Shown: positions 1 to 7,266 of the stretch, piece by piece
How the letters are laid out: the number at the start of each line of letters is the position of its first letter
How positions within the stretch are numbered: the stretch's first letter is position 1
Assembly (NCBI GenBank): GCA_041484525.1
Contig: JBGPHT010000159.1
Coordinates: forward strand, 1-17,845
Direction: 5' to 3'
Length of the DNA: 17,845 nucleotides
Source: JBGPHT01 sp041484525
GTDB lineage: Bacteria; Acidobacteriota; Terriglobia; Bryobacterales; Bryobacteraceae
The notes under the pieces: generated by a model
Told to the model about the DNA's origin: nothing
Databases searched by the model: none
Seen by the model: only the letters and a program-made list of their open reading frames with translations
Translations under genes and position numbers: made by a program

Positions 1-27
1 AAAAGTCCGGCTGGGTGGGCATTCCGA

Positions 28-56
28 ATTATAAATGCCTTCTTTCCCATAGTCAA
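28..56 (-). promoter_or_regulatory. Sigma-70-like promoter, probably of the IS transposase
   Basis: On the minus strand TTGACT (51-56) is followed after exactly 17 bases by a perfect TATAAT (28-33). The ATG at 20-22 lies only 5 bases past the -10 box, so a transcript starting 7 or so bases downstream would be essentially leaderless. The promoter fires leftward, away from the retained genes. The box match and spacing are seen directly. Its role as a transposase promoter is inferred. Confidence 0.6.
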
Positions 57-122
57 ACAAAATCGTCTATTTATGTTTTTGGTCGGAAGAGACCGCTGTT
101 TCGACGGGCCTGTGTCTACGAA

Positions 123-140
123 AATAAGGGACAAGCTCTA
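123..140 (+). repeat. Terminal inverted repeat, left IS copy
   Basis: AATAAGGGACAAGCTCTA matches the reverse complement of 17706-17723 (AATACGGGACAAGCTCTA) at 17 of 18 positions. Similarity stops on both sides: outward the two IS arms differ, and inward two unrelated genes begin. This is the pattern of imperfect terminal inverted repeats. Confidence 0.7.
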
Positions 141-426
141 TGTACCGCAGGCCGTTTGGGACGGGCTGCCGCCGCACGACTACCCTGTATACGCACCCAC
201 GCTGATCGTGGAGGTGCTATCGCCATCCAACCCGCCCGCCAAGGTGAGCCGGCAGCGGATCGTAGCCATGTCGGCAGGAGCGCAAGGTTTTTGGGTCGTC
301 GATCCGGAAACGAGAACCGTACTGGTAACCGATCTCAGCGGCACCAGGCTGTATGCGGTGGGCGATGCCATTCCGATCACGATGTTCGAAGGCACGATCG
401 CAGTAGATGACGTCTTCGCGATCTGA
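141..426 (+). pseudogene. Uma2-family (DUF820) protein, C-terminal remnant cut by IS
   Basis: The reading frame is open from base 1 through the IS arm, but recognisable Uma2 sequence starts only at about 142 (VPQAVWDGLPPHDYP). It continues with the family hallmark APTLIVEVLSPSN and a VVDPETRTV strand, and stops at 424-426. These are the PD-(D/E)XK-like conserved strands of Uma2 proteins, which are common in acidobacteria and cyanobacteria and poorly characterised. Uma2 proteins usually run to about 180-200 residues. Here roughly the last 95 remain, so the N-terminal half was lost at the IS junction. An ATG at 73 inside the IS arm could start a chimeric product, but no ribosome binding site is evident. 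It converges with the amidase, 3 bases apart. Confidence 0.7.
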
Positions 427-429
427 TCG

Positions 430-1870
430 TCATCCCACGGGCGGCCGCTTCTTGTGCCAGTCCGTCCATCCCTGAAACATTTTCGCGGCGGCGATCACGG
501 CGTGGTCGTTGGTCGCGCGGCCGATGAACTGTATCCCGTAGGGCAGGTTGTCGGGGCTGAACCCGCACGGCACACCGATCGCCGGCAGGCCGCATAGACT
601 CGAAATCCCGTCGGGCGCGCGCTGGCTGTTGTCGACCGTGCGGTCGCGCGGCGGGGCCACGGGCGGCGCTCCGGCGGGACGCGGCGCCGGAACCAATCGC
701 TGCGCCACCGAGTTGCTGCCGGCCGCTGCGATCACGTCGAAGTCGTCGAACAGCTTGTCGATCCGCCGCTGCAGGATGGTGCGCAGGCGCTGCACTTGCA
801 AATAGTCGGCGGCCGAAAGCTCCTGGCATGGATATCCGTTCACCTGCCCCAGCGGGTCTTTCAGCTTGGCGCAGTCGCCAGAATTCACCAGGTTCTGAAA
901 CGCCGCCACCGCTTCCATGAGGATCGTCAGCTCGGCCGCATCCTCGAACGGCCCATCCGGCACCTGCGCGTCGGCCACCTTGGCGCCATGCTTTTCCATC
1001 ACCTTCAAGGCTTCGTCGATCGCCGACTGAAGCCCCGGATCGAGGCGGGTCCACACATTCGTCAGGCGGCCGATGCGGAGTGGACGCCGCGGCTCGTTGC
1101 CCGTATACGCGAACTCCGCCAAGCCGGGCGAGCGAATCGTGATCGTTCGGATCGTGCCCCGCGATGGCGGACAGCACCAGGCCGCAGCAATCGGCGGTGC
1201 GCGCCATCGGGCCCAGTTTGTCCATCGACCAGGAGATCGTCATGACGCCCGCGCGGCTCACGCGGCCAAAGCTCGGCCGCATCCCGGAGATCCCGCACCA
1301 CGTCGTGGGGCAGATGATCGAGCCGCGCGTGTCCGACCCGATGGCCCACGGGGCAAGGCCGGCCGACACCACCGCACCCGAACCGCTCGAGGAACCGCAC
1401 GTCCAGCACTCCGTATTCCATGGATTCCGCGATGGCCCAGTGAGCGAAGCAAAGCCATTCGAGTAGCCGAGCCCGCCCGCCAGCTCGATCATCGCCGCCT
1501 TGCCGATCAACACCGCGCCCGCCCGGTTCAGGCGCTCGATGACGGTTGCGTTGTAATCGAATTTGCGATCGGCATAGGGCGGCGCGCCCCACGTGGTCGG
1601 ATAGCCCTTCACCGCCACCAGGTCCTTGGCCGCATACGGGATGCCGTGCAGCGGACCGCGGTAGTGGCCGGCCACGATTTCCTTTTGCGCGGCGCGCGCC
1701 TGCTCGAGCGCGAGGTCAGGCGTGAGCGTGGCGTAGGCGTTCAGCTTGGGTCCGATATGGCGGCTGCGCTCCAGATAGCTCTCCGCCAGTTCGACAGGCG
1801 AAAGCGTGCGCTTGCGAATACGGTTGCCAAGCTCGCGGATCGGCAGGTAGAGAATGTCCTCGCTCAGCAC
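430..1870 (-). pseudogene. Amidase signature family protein, frameshifted
   Basis: This gene encodes an amidase-signature hydrolase of about 480 residues. The first frame starts with GTG at 1870, behind GGGAGGAA in the tail of the upstream gene. It carries the Ser-cisSer-Lys triad: Lys82 (GIPYAAKDL), Ser160 in CGSSSGSG and Ser184 in GSDTRGSI, spaced as in the family (24 residues between the serines). After HDSLAR at about 1120-1126 the homologous sequence jumps to another minus-strand frame (AEFAYTGNEPRRP) and runs to the stop at 430-432, including PDGISSLCGLPAIGVP and YGIQFIGR, the usual C-terminal elements. Removing a single base would restore one frame. The catalytic half is complete, but the product would lose its C-terminal half. 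The cause is either decay or a sequence error. The substrate cannot be told. Confidence 0.85.
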
Positions 1871-1873
1871 TGC

Positions 1874-2191
1874 CTATTTCCTCCCCGCCGGCTGCGTGTC
1901 GGTCGGATAGAGTCGCAGCCCCGTCGCCGTGGAGTCGCTATTCTCGATCGGGAATTCGCGCACTCGCGCCAGCATGCGTTGATGGCGCGCCAGCACGCCG
2001 CGGACCCGCGTGCGCTGCTCTTCGGAAAGCCGGTCGCCGTACTTGCGGATTACGTTGGCGAGCTTGGCGTCCACTTCCGGCTGGTCCGGCGCCGGTAGCG
2101 GTGGCTGTTGCGGACCACGATCCTGCGCGGCCAAAGGCGCCGCCATGGCGGCCAGCGCCGCACGGCGCGAAAGTTTCTCGTGTTGCGGCAA
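1874..2191 (-). CDS. Small exported protein of unknown function, Tat-like leader
   Basis: The protein has about 105 residues. I chose the TTG at 2191 because GAGGA lies 6 bases upstream of it and the leader then reads LPQHEKLSRRAALAAMAAPLAAQ, a twin-arginine-like, alanine-rich signal. The frame stays open up to 2239, but that extension would run into the neighbouring promoter region. The mature part has a proline-rich linker (QQPPLPAPDQPE) and a helical segment (VIRKYGDRLSEEQRTRVRG). Its stop lies 3 bases before the amidase GTG, so the two are very likely co-transcribed and translationally coupled. I recognise no named family. It may be a periplasmic partner of the amidase, but this is inferred only from position. 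It is transcribed divergently from the glycosylase gene across 46 bases. Confidence 0.7.
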   Translation of the reverse strand: MPQHEKLSRRAALAAMAAPLAAQDRGPQQPPLPAPDQPEVDAKLANVIRKYGDRLSEEQRTRVRGVLARHQRMLARVREFPIENSDSTATGLRLYPTDTQPAGRK

Positions 2192-2237
2192 ATTCGTTTC
2201 CTCGTCTGCTGCTTCATAATATATAGCGCACCACCCC

Positions 2238-3137
2238 ATGCCCGAATTGCCGGATGTCGAAGTTTATGCCGAAGCGTTGCGCCCGCGGCTGATCGGGCAC
2301 CGGCTGACGCGCATCCTCATTCGCAGCCCGTTTCTGTTGCGTTCGACGGCGCCGCCCGTCCAGGCGCTCGAGGGCAAGACGGTGAGGGAAGTGCGCCGCG
2401 CCGGCAAGCGGATCGCCATTGGATTCGAATCGGACCTCTGGCTGGTGCTGCACTTGATGATCGCCGGCCGCCTGCACTGGCGTCTGTCGGCGCCGAAGCT
2501 CAGCCCCAAAGGCCCGCTCGCCGTGTTCGAATTCGACAACGGCGCGTTGACCTTGACGGAAGCCGGCTCCCAACACCGCGCGTCGCTGAACGTAGCGGCA
2601 GGCGAGGAAGGCTTGCGCGCGCTCCACGCCGGTAGCCTCGAGGTGCTGGAATCGGATCTCGATTCTTTCGCCGCTGCGCTGACCTCCGCCAACCACACTC
2701 TGAAGCGCGCGCTCACCGACCCCAGGATTTTCAGCGGGATTGGCAATGCCTACGCCGACGAGATTCTCCACCGGGCGCAGCTTTCGCCGATCGCGATGAC
2801 GCAGAAACTTTCACCGGGACAGATCGCGGCACTCTACCATGCGACGCGCGAGACGCTCCTCGATTGGGTCGCGAGGTTGCGCAAGGCGGCGGGCGGCGAT
2901 TTTCCCGAGAAGGTGACGGCGTTTCGAGAAGGCATGGCGGTGCATGGACGCTACGGACAGCCGTGTCCACGATGCGGCACGAAAGTGCAGCGCATCCGCT
3001 ATCGGTCGAACGAGACCAACTACTGCGCGCCCTGCCAGACCGGGGGACGGCTGCTGGCCGATCGAGCACTTTCGCGGCTGCTCCGCGAGGACTGGCCGAG
3101 AACACTCGAAGAGATGGAAGAACTCAAGAAAAGGTAG
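2238..3137 (+). CDS. mutM: Fpg/Nei-family DNA glycosylase (AP lyase)
   Basis: This is a base-excision-repair glycosylase of 299 residues that removes oxidised bases and cuts the resulting abasic site. It starts MPELPDVE, which supplies the catalytic Pro2 and Glu3, with Lys57 in RRAGKRI. The helix-two-turn-helix is NHTLKRAL...GIGNAYADEIL (about 172-197), and a C-terminal zinc finger has Cys243, 246, 263 and 266 (CPRCG...NYCAPCQ). The region that in classical Fpg reads HLGMSGR is LHLMIAGRLH, and the RRFG-type loop is replaced by TEAGSQHRASL, so this is a divergent subfamily rather than canonical MutM. About 33 residues follow the finger. It is transcribed alone, with AT-rich CATAATATATAG just upstream. 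Family assignment is firm. The exact substrate and the symbol are less sure. Confidence 0.9.
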   Translation: MPELPDVEVYAEALRPRLIGHRLTRILIRSPFLLRSTAPPVQALEGKTVREVRRAGKRIAIGFESDLWLVLHLMIAGRLHWRLSAPKLSPKGPLAVFEFDNGALTLTEAGSQHRASLNVAAGEEGLRALHAGSLEVLESDLDSFAAALTSANHTLKRALTDPRIFSGIGNAYADEILHRAQLSPIAMTQKLSPGQIAALYHATRETLLDWVARLRKAAGGDFPEKVTAFREGMAVHGRYGQPCPRCGTKVQRIRYRSNETNYCAPCQTGGRLLADRALSRLLREDWPRTLEEMEELKKR

Positions 3138-3139
3138 CG

Positions 3140-3160
3140 CGTGACCGCGGTTCGGTCACG
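3140..3160. terminator. Hairpin after the glycosylase gene
   Basis: CGTGACCG (3140-3147) pairs perfectly with CGGTCACG (3153-3160) across a 5-base loop, beginning 3 bases after the glycosylase stop. No T-tract follows, so it is not a textbook intrinsic terminator, but it lies in a convergent gap where one would be expected. It shares its stem with the hairpin at 3203-3223. Confidence 0.5.
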
Positions 3161-3202
3161 GGAGAAATTCGGGCCATTGCATTCAGCGTGATACGGACCG
3201 GT

Positions 3203-3223
3203 CGTGACCGCACCGCGGTCACG
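3203..3223. terminator. Second copy of the hairpin, before the GH3 stop
   Basis: CGTGACCGC (3203-3211) pairs perfectly with GCGGTCACG (3215-3223) across a 3-base loop, 7 bases beyond the GH3 stop on the opposite strand. Together with the hairpin at 3140-3160 it gives each convergent gene its own copy of nearly the same 21-base stem-loop. The copies may serve as bidirectional terminators or belong to a REP-like repeat family. Confidence 0.5.
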
Positions 3224-3230
3224 CGAGTCG

Positions 3231-4424
3231 TCAGTACTTCAAACCGTAGCCCAACGCGAACAGCGGGCCGGACTGATTGTCGCCCGTCGAGCGCGGCCAC
3301 GAGAAGGACAGCTTGCCCGTCGGTTTGTACGCGCCGAAGAGCACGTCCGCCACTCCCCCGCCCTCGGTGCCGGGCAACCATGCGCCAATTACGGCGTCGC
3401 TTTGTTCGAGCACATCGCTCAGCATCATCGGGCGTCCGGACACCACCAGCGTGACCACCCGGATGCCGGCGGCCTTCATGTTGCGCACCGCGGTAAGGTC
3501 CTCGGGACCGAGCGAAAGTTCGGCGCGGTCGCCGTTGCCTTCAGCATAGGGAGGCTCGCCAATCACCACCACGCCGATGTCCGCGCCGGCCGCACCCGTA
3601 CCGTCCGCCGAGAAGGTCACGTTCGTACCTTTCGACGCAGCACTCTTGATGGCGAAGAGAATCGTGGTGCCGCCCGAGGTCACATCGCCGCTCTTGCCTT
3701 GCCAGGTGATGGTCCATCCGCCGCACTGGTTGCCGATGTCGTCCGCGCTCTTCCCAGCCACGTGGATGCGCTTCGCTGTCATCGCCAACGGCAGTGTCCG
3801 CCGCTCATTCTTCAGCAGGACCAATGATTCGCGCACCGCCTGCCGCGCCACCACACGATGCTCGGGCGAACCGAAGCTCTTGTGCAAGCCGCGGTCGGCC
3901 AGTTGCGATCGCTTCGGGTCCATCAGCCCCATGGCGAATTTCACGCGCAGGATGCGGGTCACGGCATCGTCGATCCGCTCCATCGGCACCTTGCCTTCCT
4001 CGACCAGCGCCTTCAGGTTGGCGATGAACTCGCGGTAGCGCTGCGGCACCATCACCATATCCATTCCGGCGTTGATCGAGATCCCGATGGCTTCCTTGTA
4101 ATCGCGCGTGATCTGATCGATGGCGTTGTAATCGGAAATCAGGAACCCCTCGAATCCCAGTTCCTGCTTCAGGACTTCGGTGAGCAGCCGCTTGCTGCCC
4201 GAGACCTTCACGCCGTTCCAACTGTTGTACGAGGGCATGATGGTCCCGACCCCGGCCTTGATGGTCGAGAGATAACCTTGCAGATGGCGGCGGCGCAGCG
4301 TGGCCTCATCCACGCGCGTATCGCCCTGGTCGAGCCCACGTCCGCCGCGCGCCGATCCGAACGCCGTGCCGCCATCCCCCACATAGTGCTTGGCGCAGGC
4401 CAGCACGGAGAGGGGGTCGAGCAA
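3231..4424 (-). pseudogene. Glycoside hydrolase family 3 (beta-glucosidase type), N-terminally truncated
   Basis: This is the C-terminal two thirds of a GH3 exo-beta-glucosidase-like enzyme. It retains VLACAKHYVGDGGT, the nucleophile Asp in GFEGFLISDYNAID (Asp98 of the remaining frame), the linker LVLLKNERRTLPL and the whole second domain (GEPPYAEGNGDR, SGRPMMLSDVL, GKLSFSWPRS, ending LFALGYGLKY). Such proteins usually exceed 600 residues and carry a signal peptide. Here only about 397 are left. The missing N-terminal part of the barrel and the leader cannot be found upstream, where the frame runs into remains of another gene near 4425-4446. The TTG at 4424 is merely the first in-frame start-like codon. 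The catalytic base region survives, but the barrel cannot fold, so I call it a pseudogene. The 3' end is intact. Confidence 0.8.
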
Positions 4425-4446
4425 ATCTGCCTGACAAATGTTGATA

Positions 4447-4604
4447 CTAATGGGGCGGCGCGACAGGCCGACGAAGCTTGCGCGGGCGGCCGCCAGCCTT
4501 CGTCTTTCGCACGCGGAGATTTTGCGGAACTACGCCGAACCGCGTCCGACGGTCTTGCGTCCACCAAGGCGGCCAAGAGCGACGGCGGCTGGGTTCTTTT
4601 TCAT
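4447..4604 (-). pseudogene. Small KNPAAVALGRLGG-type protein, stop plus frameshift
   Basis: The gene starts with ATG at 4602-4604, overlapping the preceding stop as ATGA. It reads MKKNPAAVALGRLGGRKT, then VGRGSA and a TAG at 4530-4532. The same frame continues FRKISA. After 4512 the family-like continuation RKTKAGGRPRKLRRPVAPPH is one frame off and ends at 4447-4449. Changing TAG to a tyrosine codon and restoring one base (GCG-ATG-CGA) would give a smooth protein of about 52 residues, so two small lesions are enough to explain the break. Small basic Gly/Arg/Lys-rich proteins with this opening occur in many copies in acidobacterial genomes (from memory). Their function is not established. Confidence 0.6.
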
Positions 4605-4991
4605 AGATGGAGCTCAGGCCTGGAAGCGGTCAGATCCTCGATTAAGCGCGGAAAGGACGATTCGAATTCGTCTTGATTGTCGCGTGTGATTTCAACGGTC
4701 TTCGTCGCCATTCTCTTCACGATATCCAGCGCAGGTTTAGTCCATTTGTCGGCCCCGGTCACAAGCGCCAGATTGGACCAACCACTGTATTTGGGATTCC
4801 CCTTCATGTCGTACAACATGAAGCCGTAGCGTTCGGCGCGGTCCCGAGGGTTACTTGGCGGAAGGGTCTTTACTGTTGTCGGGGTGCGAGCAGAGATCTT
4901 GTCCTTGGCAATGAAATTGACCTTGTGGGTCGCAACGTCGGTCGTGATTTCCGAGTTCTCTTCAATGGTGAACTCGTCCGAGTTCCACAAG
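4601..4991 (-). pseudogene. Unknown protein, 5'-truncated, fused out of frame to the permease
   Basis: This frame carries about 130 residues unlike the permease it abuts. It begins near ILWNSDEFTIEENSEITTD, continues with KVNFIAKDKI, RAERYGFMLYDMKGNPKY and SGWSNLALVTGADKW, and ends IEDLTASRPELHL. I recognise no family. Alternating polar and hydrophobic segments suggest a mainly beta fold. Its base composition is visibly less GC-rich than its neighbours, which hints at transfer. No start codon lies within the native part, and the upstream DNA in this frame is permease sequence read out of frame, so the 5' end is missing. Its stop TGA overlaps the ATG of the small KNPAAV gene, as in translationally coupled pairs. 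Confidence 0.55.
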
Positions 4992-6409
4992 ATCCGGATA
5001 GCGTACGGCGGGAAGCGAGACGCGGAACGTGAGCAGGTTCGAAGCGTCGAGCCCCGGGTGGACGCCCTGCAACCCGACGAGGCTGCGGAACAGCAGCAGG
5101 CCGCCGGCGAGCAGCATGACGGAGAGCGCCACTTCGGCCCCCACCAGCCACGAGCGCAGACGGCGCCCGCCGCCGATCGAGGAGCGTCCGGCGCCGCGCA
5201 ACGCTTCGGCCAGGGCGCCGCGCGACGCCACCAGCGCCGGGGCCATTCCAAACAGGATGCCGGTCAAGAGCGAGAGTCCGACCGCCACCAGCAGGATGCG
5301 GGTGTCGATCGAAATCTCGGCGGCGCGCGTGAGGTCGCGCGGGGCGAGGGCCAGCAGGCCGCGAATTGCATAGCGCGCGAAGATGAACCCGCCGAGGCCG
5401 CCCGCCAGACCGAGGATCGCACTCTCCGTGAGCAGTTGCCGGATCACGCGCCAACGGCCCGCTCCCAGCGAGGCGCGCACTGCCATCTCGCGCGCCCGCG
5501 CCGTGTAGCGCGCCAGCAGCAGGTTGGCCACATTGGCGCACGCCACCGCCAGCAGCAGTCCGACGGCTCCCAGCAAAATCAGCAGCGACGACTTGACGTC
5601 GTGCACCAGCGTGTCGCGCAGCGGCTCCACCTGAATGCCCCACCCGGTATTGAATGCGGGATACGCAGCTTCGAGGCGGCGCCCGAGCGCAGTCATCCGC
5701 GCTTGCGCATCGGCCGGCGTGACCCCGGGCTTTAGACGGCCGATCGACAGCATCCAGCGGCCCGACGTAGCGCGGTAGTTCTCGGACGGGTTGGGGGCGA
5801 CCGGGTCCCACAGATCGACCGCCCGGTTGAGGAAATAGAAACCGGGCGGCATCACGGCAATAATGGTTCGCGGCACCGAGTTGATCTGTATCCGGCGCCC
5901 GATCACGCCCTCATCACCCCCGTACCAGCGCTGCCAGAGGCGATAGCTGACGATCGCGACTGTGTCGACACCCGGCCGGGCATCTTCGGCCGCGAAGAGA
6001 CGGCCGCGGTATGGCTGCACGCCCAGCAAAGGAAAGAAGTCCACGGAGACGGACAGTTTCTCAAACTCCTCGACGCGGTTCCCGTCGGACAGCACGCCGC
6101 GGGCATTGCGCAGACAGCCATGGACTGGAAGGCGTCGTTCTGCGATTTCCAGTCGAGGTAGTTGCCGGGGGAGATCACGTTGCGGTCGACGTTCTTCCGG
6201 TAATTGTTCTCCCAGATCATGGTGAGTTCGGACGGCTTTCGGTAGGGCAGCGGCCGCAACAGCAGATTGTCGGCAACGGTGAAGATGGCGAGCGCGGCGC
6301 CGATCCCCAGGGTCAGCGACAGCACGGCGGTGGCGGTGAAGCCGGGGTTGCGGCGCAAACCGCGGAAGGCGTAGCGAACATCCTGCCACACAGTCTCGAC
6401 ACGAGCCAC
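4992..6409 (-). pseudogene. ADOP-family (MacB/FtsX-like) ABC transporter permease, frameshifted and 3'-truncated
   Basis: The start is GTG at 6409 behind AGAGG. The first part reads VWQDVRYAFRGLRRNPGF followed by a transmembrane helix (TATAVLSLTLGIGAALAIF), then the periplasmic core. At about 6110-6117 the frame shifts by one base (NDAFQSMAV to RNARGVLSDGNRVEEF). The second part contains KLSVSVDFFPLLGVQP, VIGRRIQINSVPRTI and the FtsX-like membrane block with GLLLAVACANVANLLLAR. It breaks off at LLTFRVSLPAVRYPD (about 4992), where intact family members continue for some 300-400 further residues. These are inner-membrane permeases without their own ATPase, common in acidobacteria. One indel plus loss of the second half make this copy non-functional. 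The join at about 4992 goes straight into the unknown lower-GC gene. Confidence 0.85.
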
Positions 6410-6468
6410 GGGTTTACCTCTACAGCAGGTTATACGCTTTGGACGGGCTCGCGGTAGCATCATTATTT

Positions 6469-7266
6469 ATGGATGAGTGTGAAGTAGGGCGTTTTTGGGA
6501 AGAAAACGCCGAGGTCTGGACCATGCTGGCGCGCCAGGGGTACGACCGCTACCGCGACCTGCTCAATACGCCGGCGTTCTTCGAGCTGCTGCCGGACGTA
6601 TCGGGAATGCGCGGGCTCGACGTCGGCTGCGGCGAGGGGCACAACACGCGCCTGCTGGCGGACCGCGGCGCCGAGATGTGGGCCGTGGATATCGCGCCCG
6701 CATTTGTCGGCTACGCGCTCGAGGCGGGCACTGCCGGAGTTCATTACCTGGTGGCCGGCGGACAGCGCCTTCCCTTCCCCGACGGGACGTTCGATTTCGT
6801 CACCGCGGTGATGTGCCTGATGGACATGCCGCAGCCCGACGAGGCGCTGCGCGAGGCCGCGCGCGTTCTGAAGCCGGGCGGATTCCTGCAGTTCTCGATC
6901 ACCCATCCTTTCACCGACACGCCGCACCGCCGCAGCATACGCAATGCCGAGGGCATGCCCTGCGCGTTCGAGACTGCCGGGTATTTCGACCGCGTGCCCG
7001 GCCGCGTGGATGTGTGGATCTTCAGTACGCCGCCGCCCGAGGTCCGCTCCGGCTTGCGGCCGTTCCGCGTGCCGCAATTTCACCGGACTCTGTCGGAGTG
7101 GTTGAACGCAGTCGTGGATGCGGGCTTCGCGCTCGAGCGTATTTCCGAGCCGCATGCCAGCGTGGAAACGGCGGCGCGGTTCCCGTTCCTGGCGGCCACT
7201 CGGGTGGCCGCGTACTTTCTGCACGTGCGGTGCAGGAAGCCGGCTGCTACTTCACTACCAGGATAA
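6469..7266 (+). CDS. Class I SAM-dependent methyltransferase (Methyltransf_11 type)
   Basis: The protein has 265 residues. The Rossmann-fold motifs are clear: motif I GLDVGCGEGHNTRLLADRG, the acidic residue ending strand 2 in MWAVDIAP, motif post-I RLPFPDGTFDFVTAV, and motif III REAARVLKPGGFLQFSITHP. The substrate is unknown. The C-terminal part (about 150-230, VDVWIFSTPPPEVRSGLRPF and VPQFHRTLSEWLNAV) resembles small-molecule methyltransferases. I prefer the ATG at 6469 (MDECEVGRFWEENAEVW), where the family-like sequence begins. A TTG at 6439 in the same frame has no support. No Shine-Dalgarno sequence is visible, so translation may be leaderless. It is divergent from the ADOP permease and converges with the SBBP gene, overlapping its stop by 20 bases. 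Confidence 0.9.
   Translation: MDECEVGRFWEENAEVWTMLARQGYDRYRDLLNTPAFFELLPDVSGMRGLDVGCGEGHNTRLLADRGAEMWAVDIAPAFVGYALEAGTAGVHYLVAGGQRLPFPDGTFDFVTAVMCLMDMPQPDEALREAARVLKPGGFLQFSITHPFTDTPHRRSIRNAEGMPCAFETAGYFDRVPGRVDVWIFSTPPPEVRSGLRPFRVPQFHRTLSEWLNAVVDAGFALERISEPHASVETAARFPFLAATRVAAYFLHVRCRKPAATSLPG

Larger units (their letters stand above)
1..140 (-). mobile_element. End of an insertion sequence (transposase-upstream end)
   Basis: Bases 1-140 are AT-richer than the neighbouring DNA and end at 140 in AATAAGGGACAAGCTCTA. The same sequence, in inverted orientation and with one mismatch, begins the last 140 bases of the window. Base 140 is also where homology to the Uma2 gene begins. On the minus strand there is a near-consensus promoter (28-56), followed by an ATG at 20-22 reading out of the window (MPTQPDF). 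An alternative ATG at 48-50 begins MGKKAFIIRNAHPAGL. This is therefore probably the end upstream of the transposase. If TA next to GAGCTTGTCCC is a target duplication, families that duplicate TA (IS630, some IS5 groups) would fit. The family is not identified. Confidence 0.7.

Noticed and set aside
1073..2098. 341-codon plus-strand frame opposite the amidase
   Set aside because: It covers two minus-strand genes with clear evidence, is very rich in Arg and Ala, and shows no domain.
6439..6468. Longer methyltransferase start at TTG 6439
   Set aside because: The extra ten residues have no family similarity and no ribosome binding site. The ATG at 6469 is where homologous-looking sequence begins.
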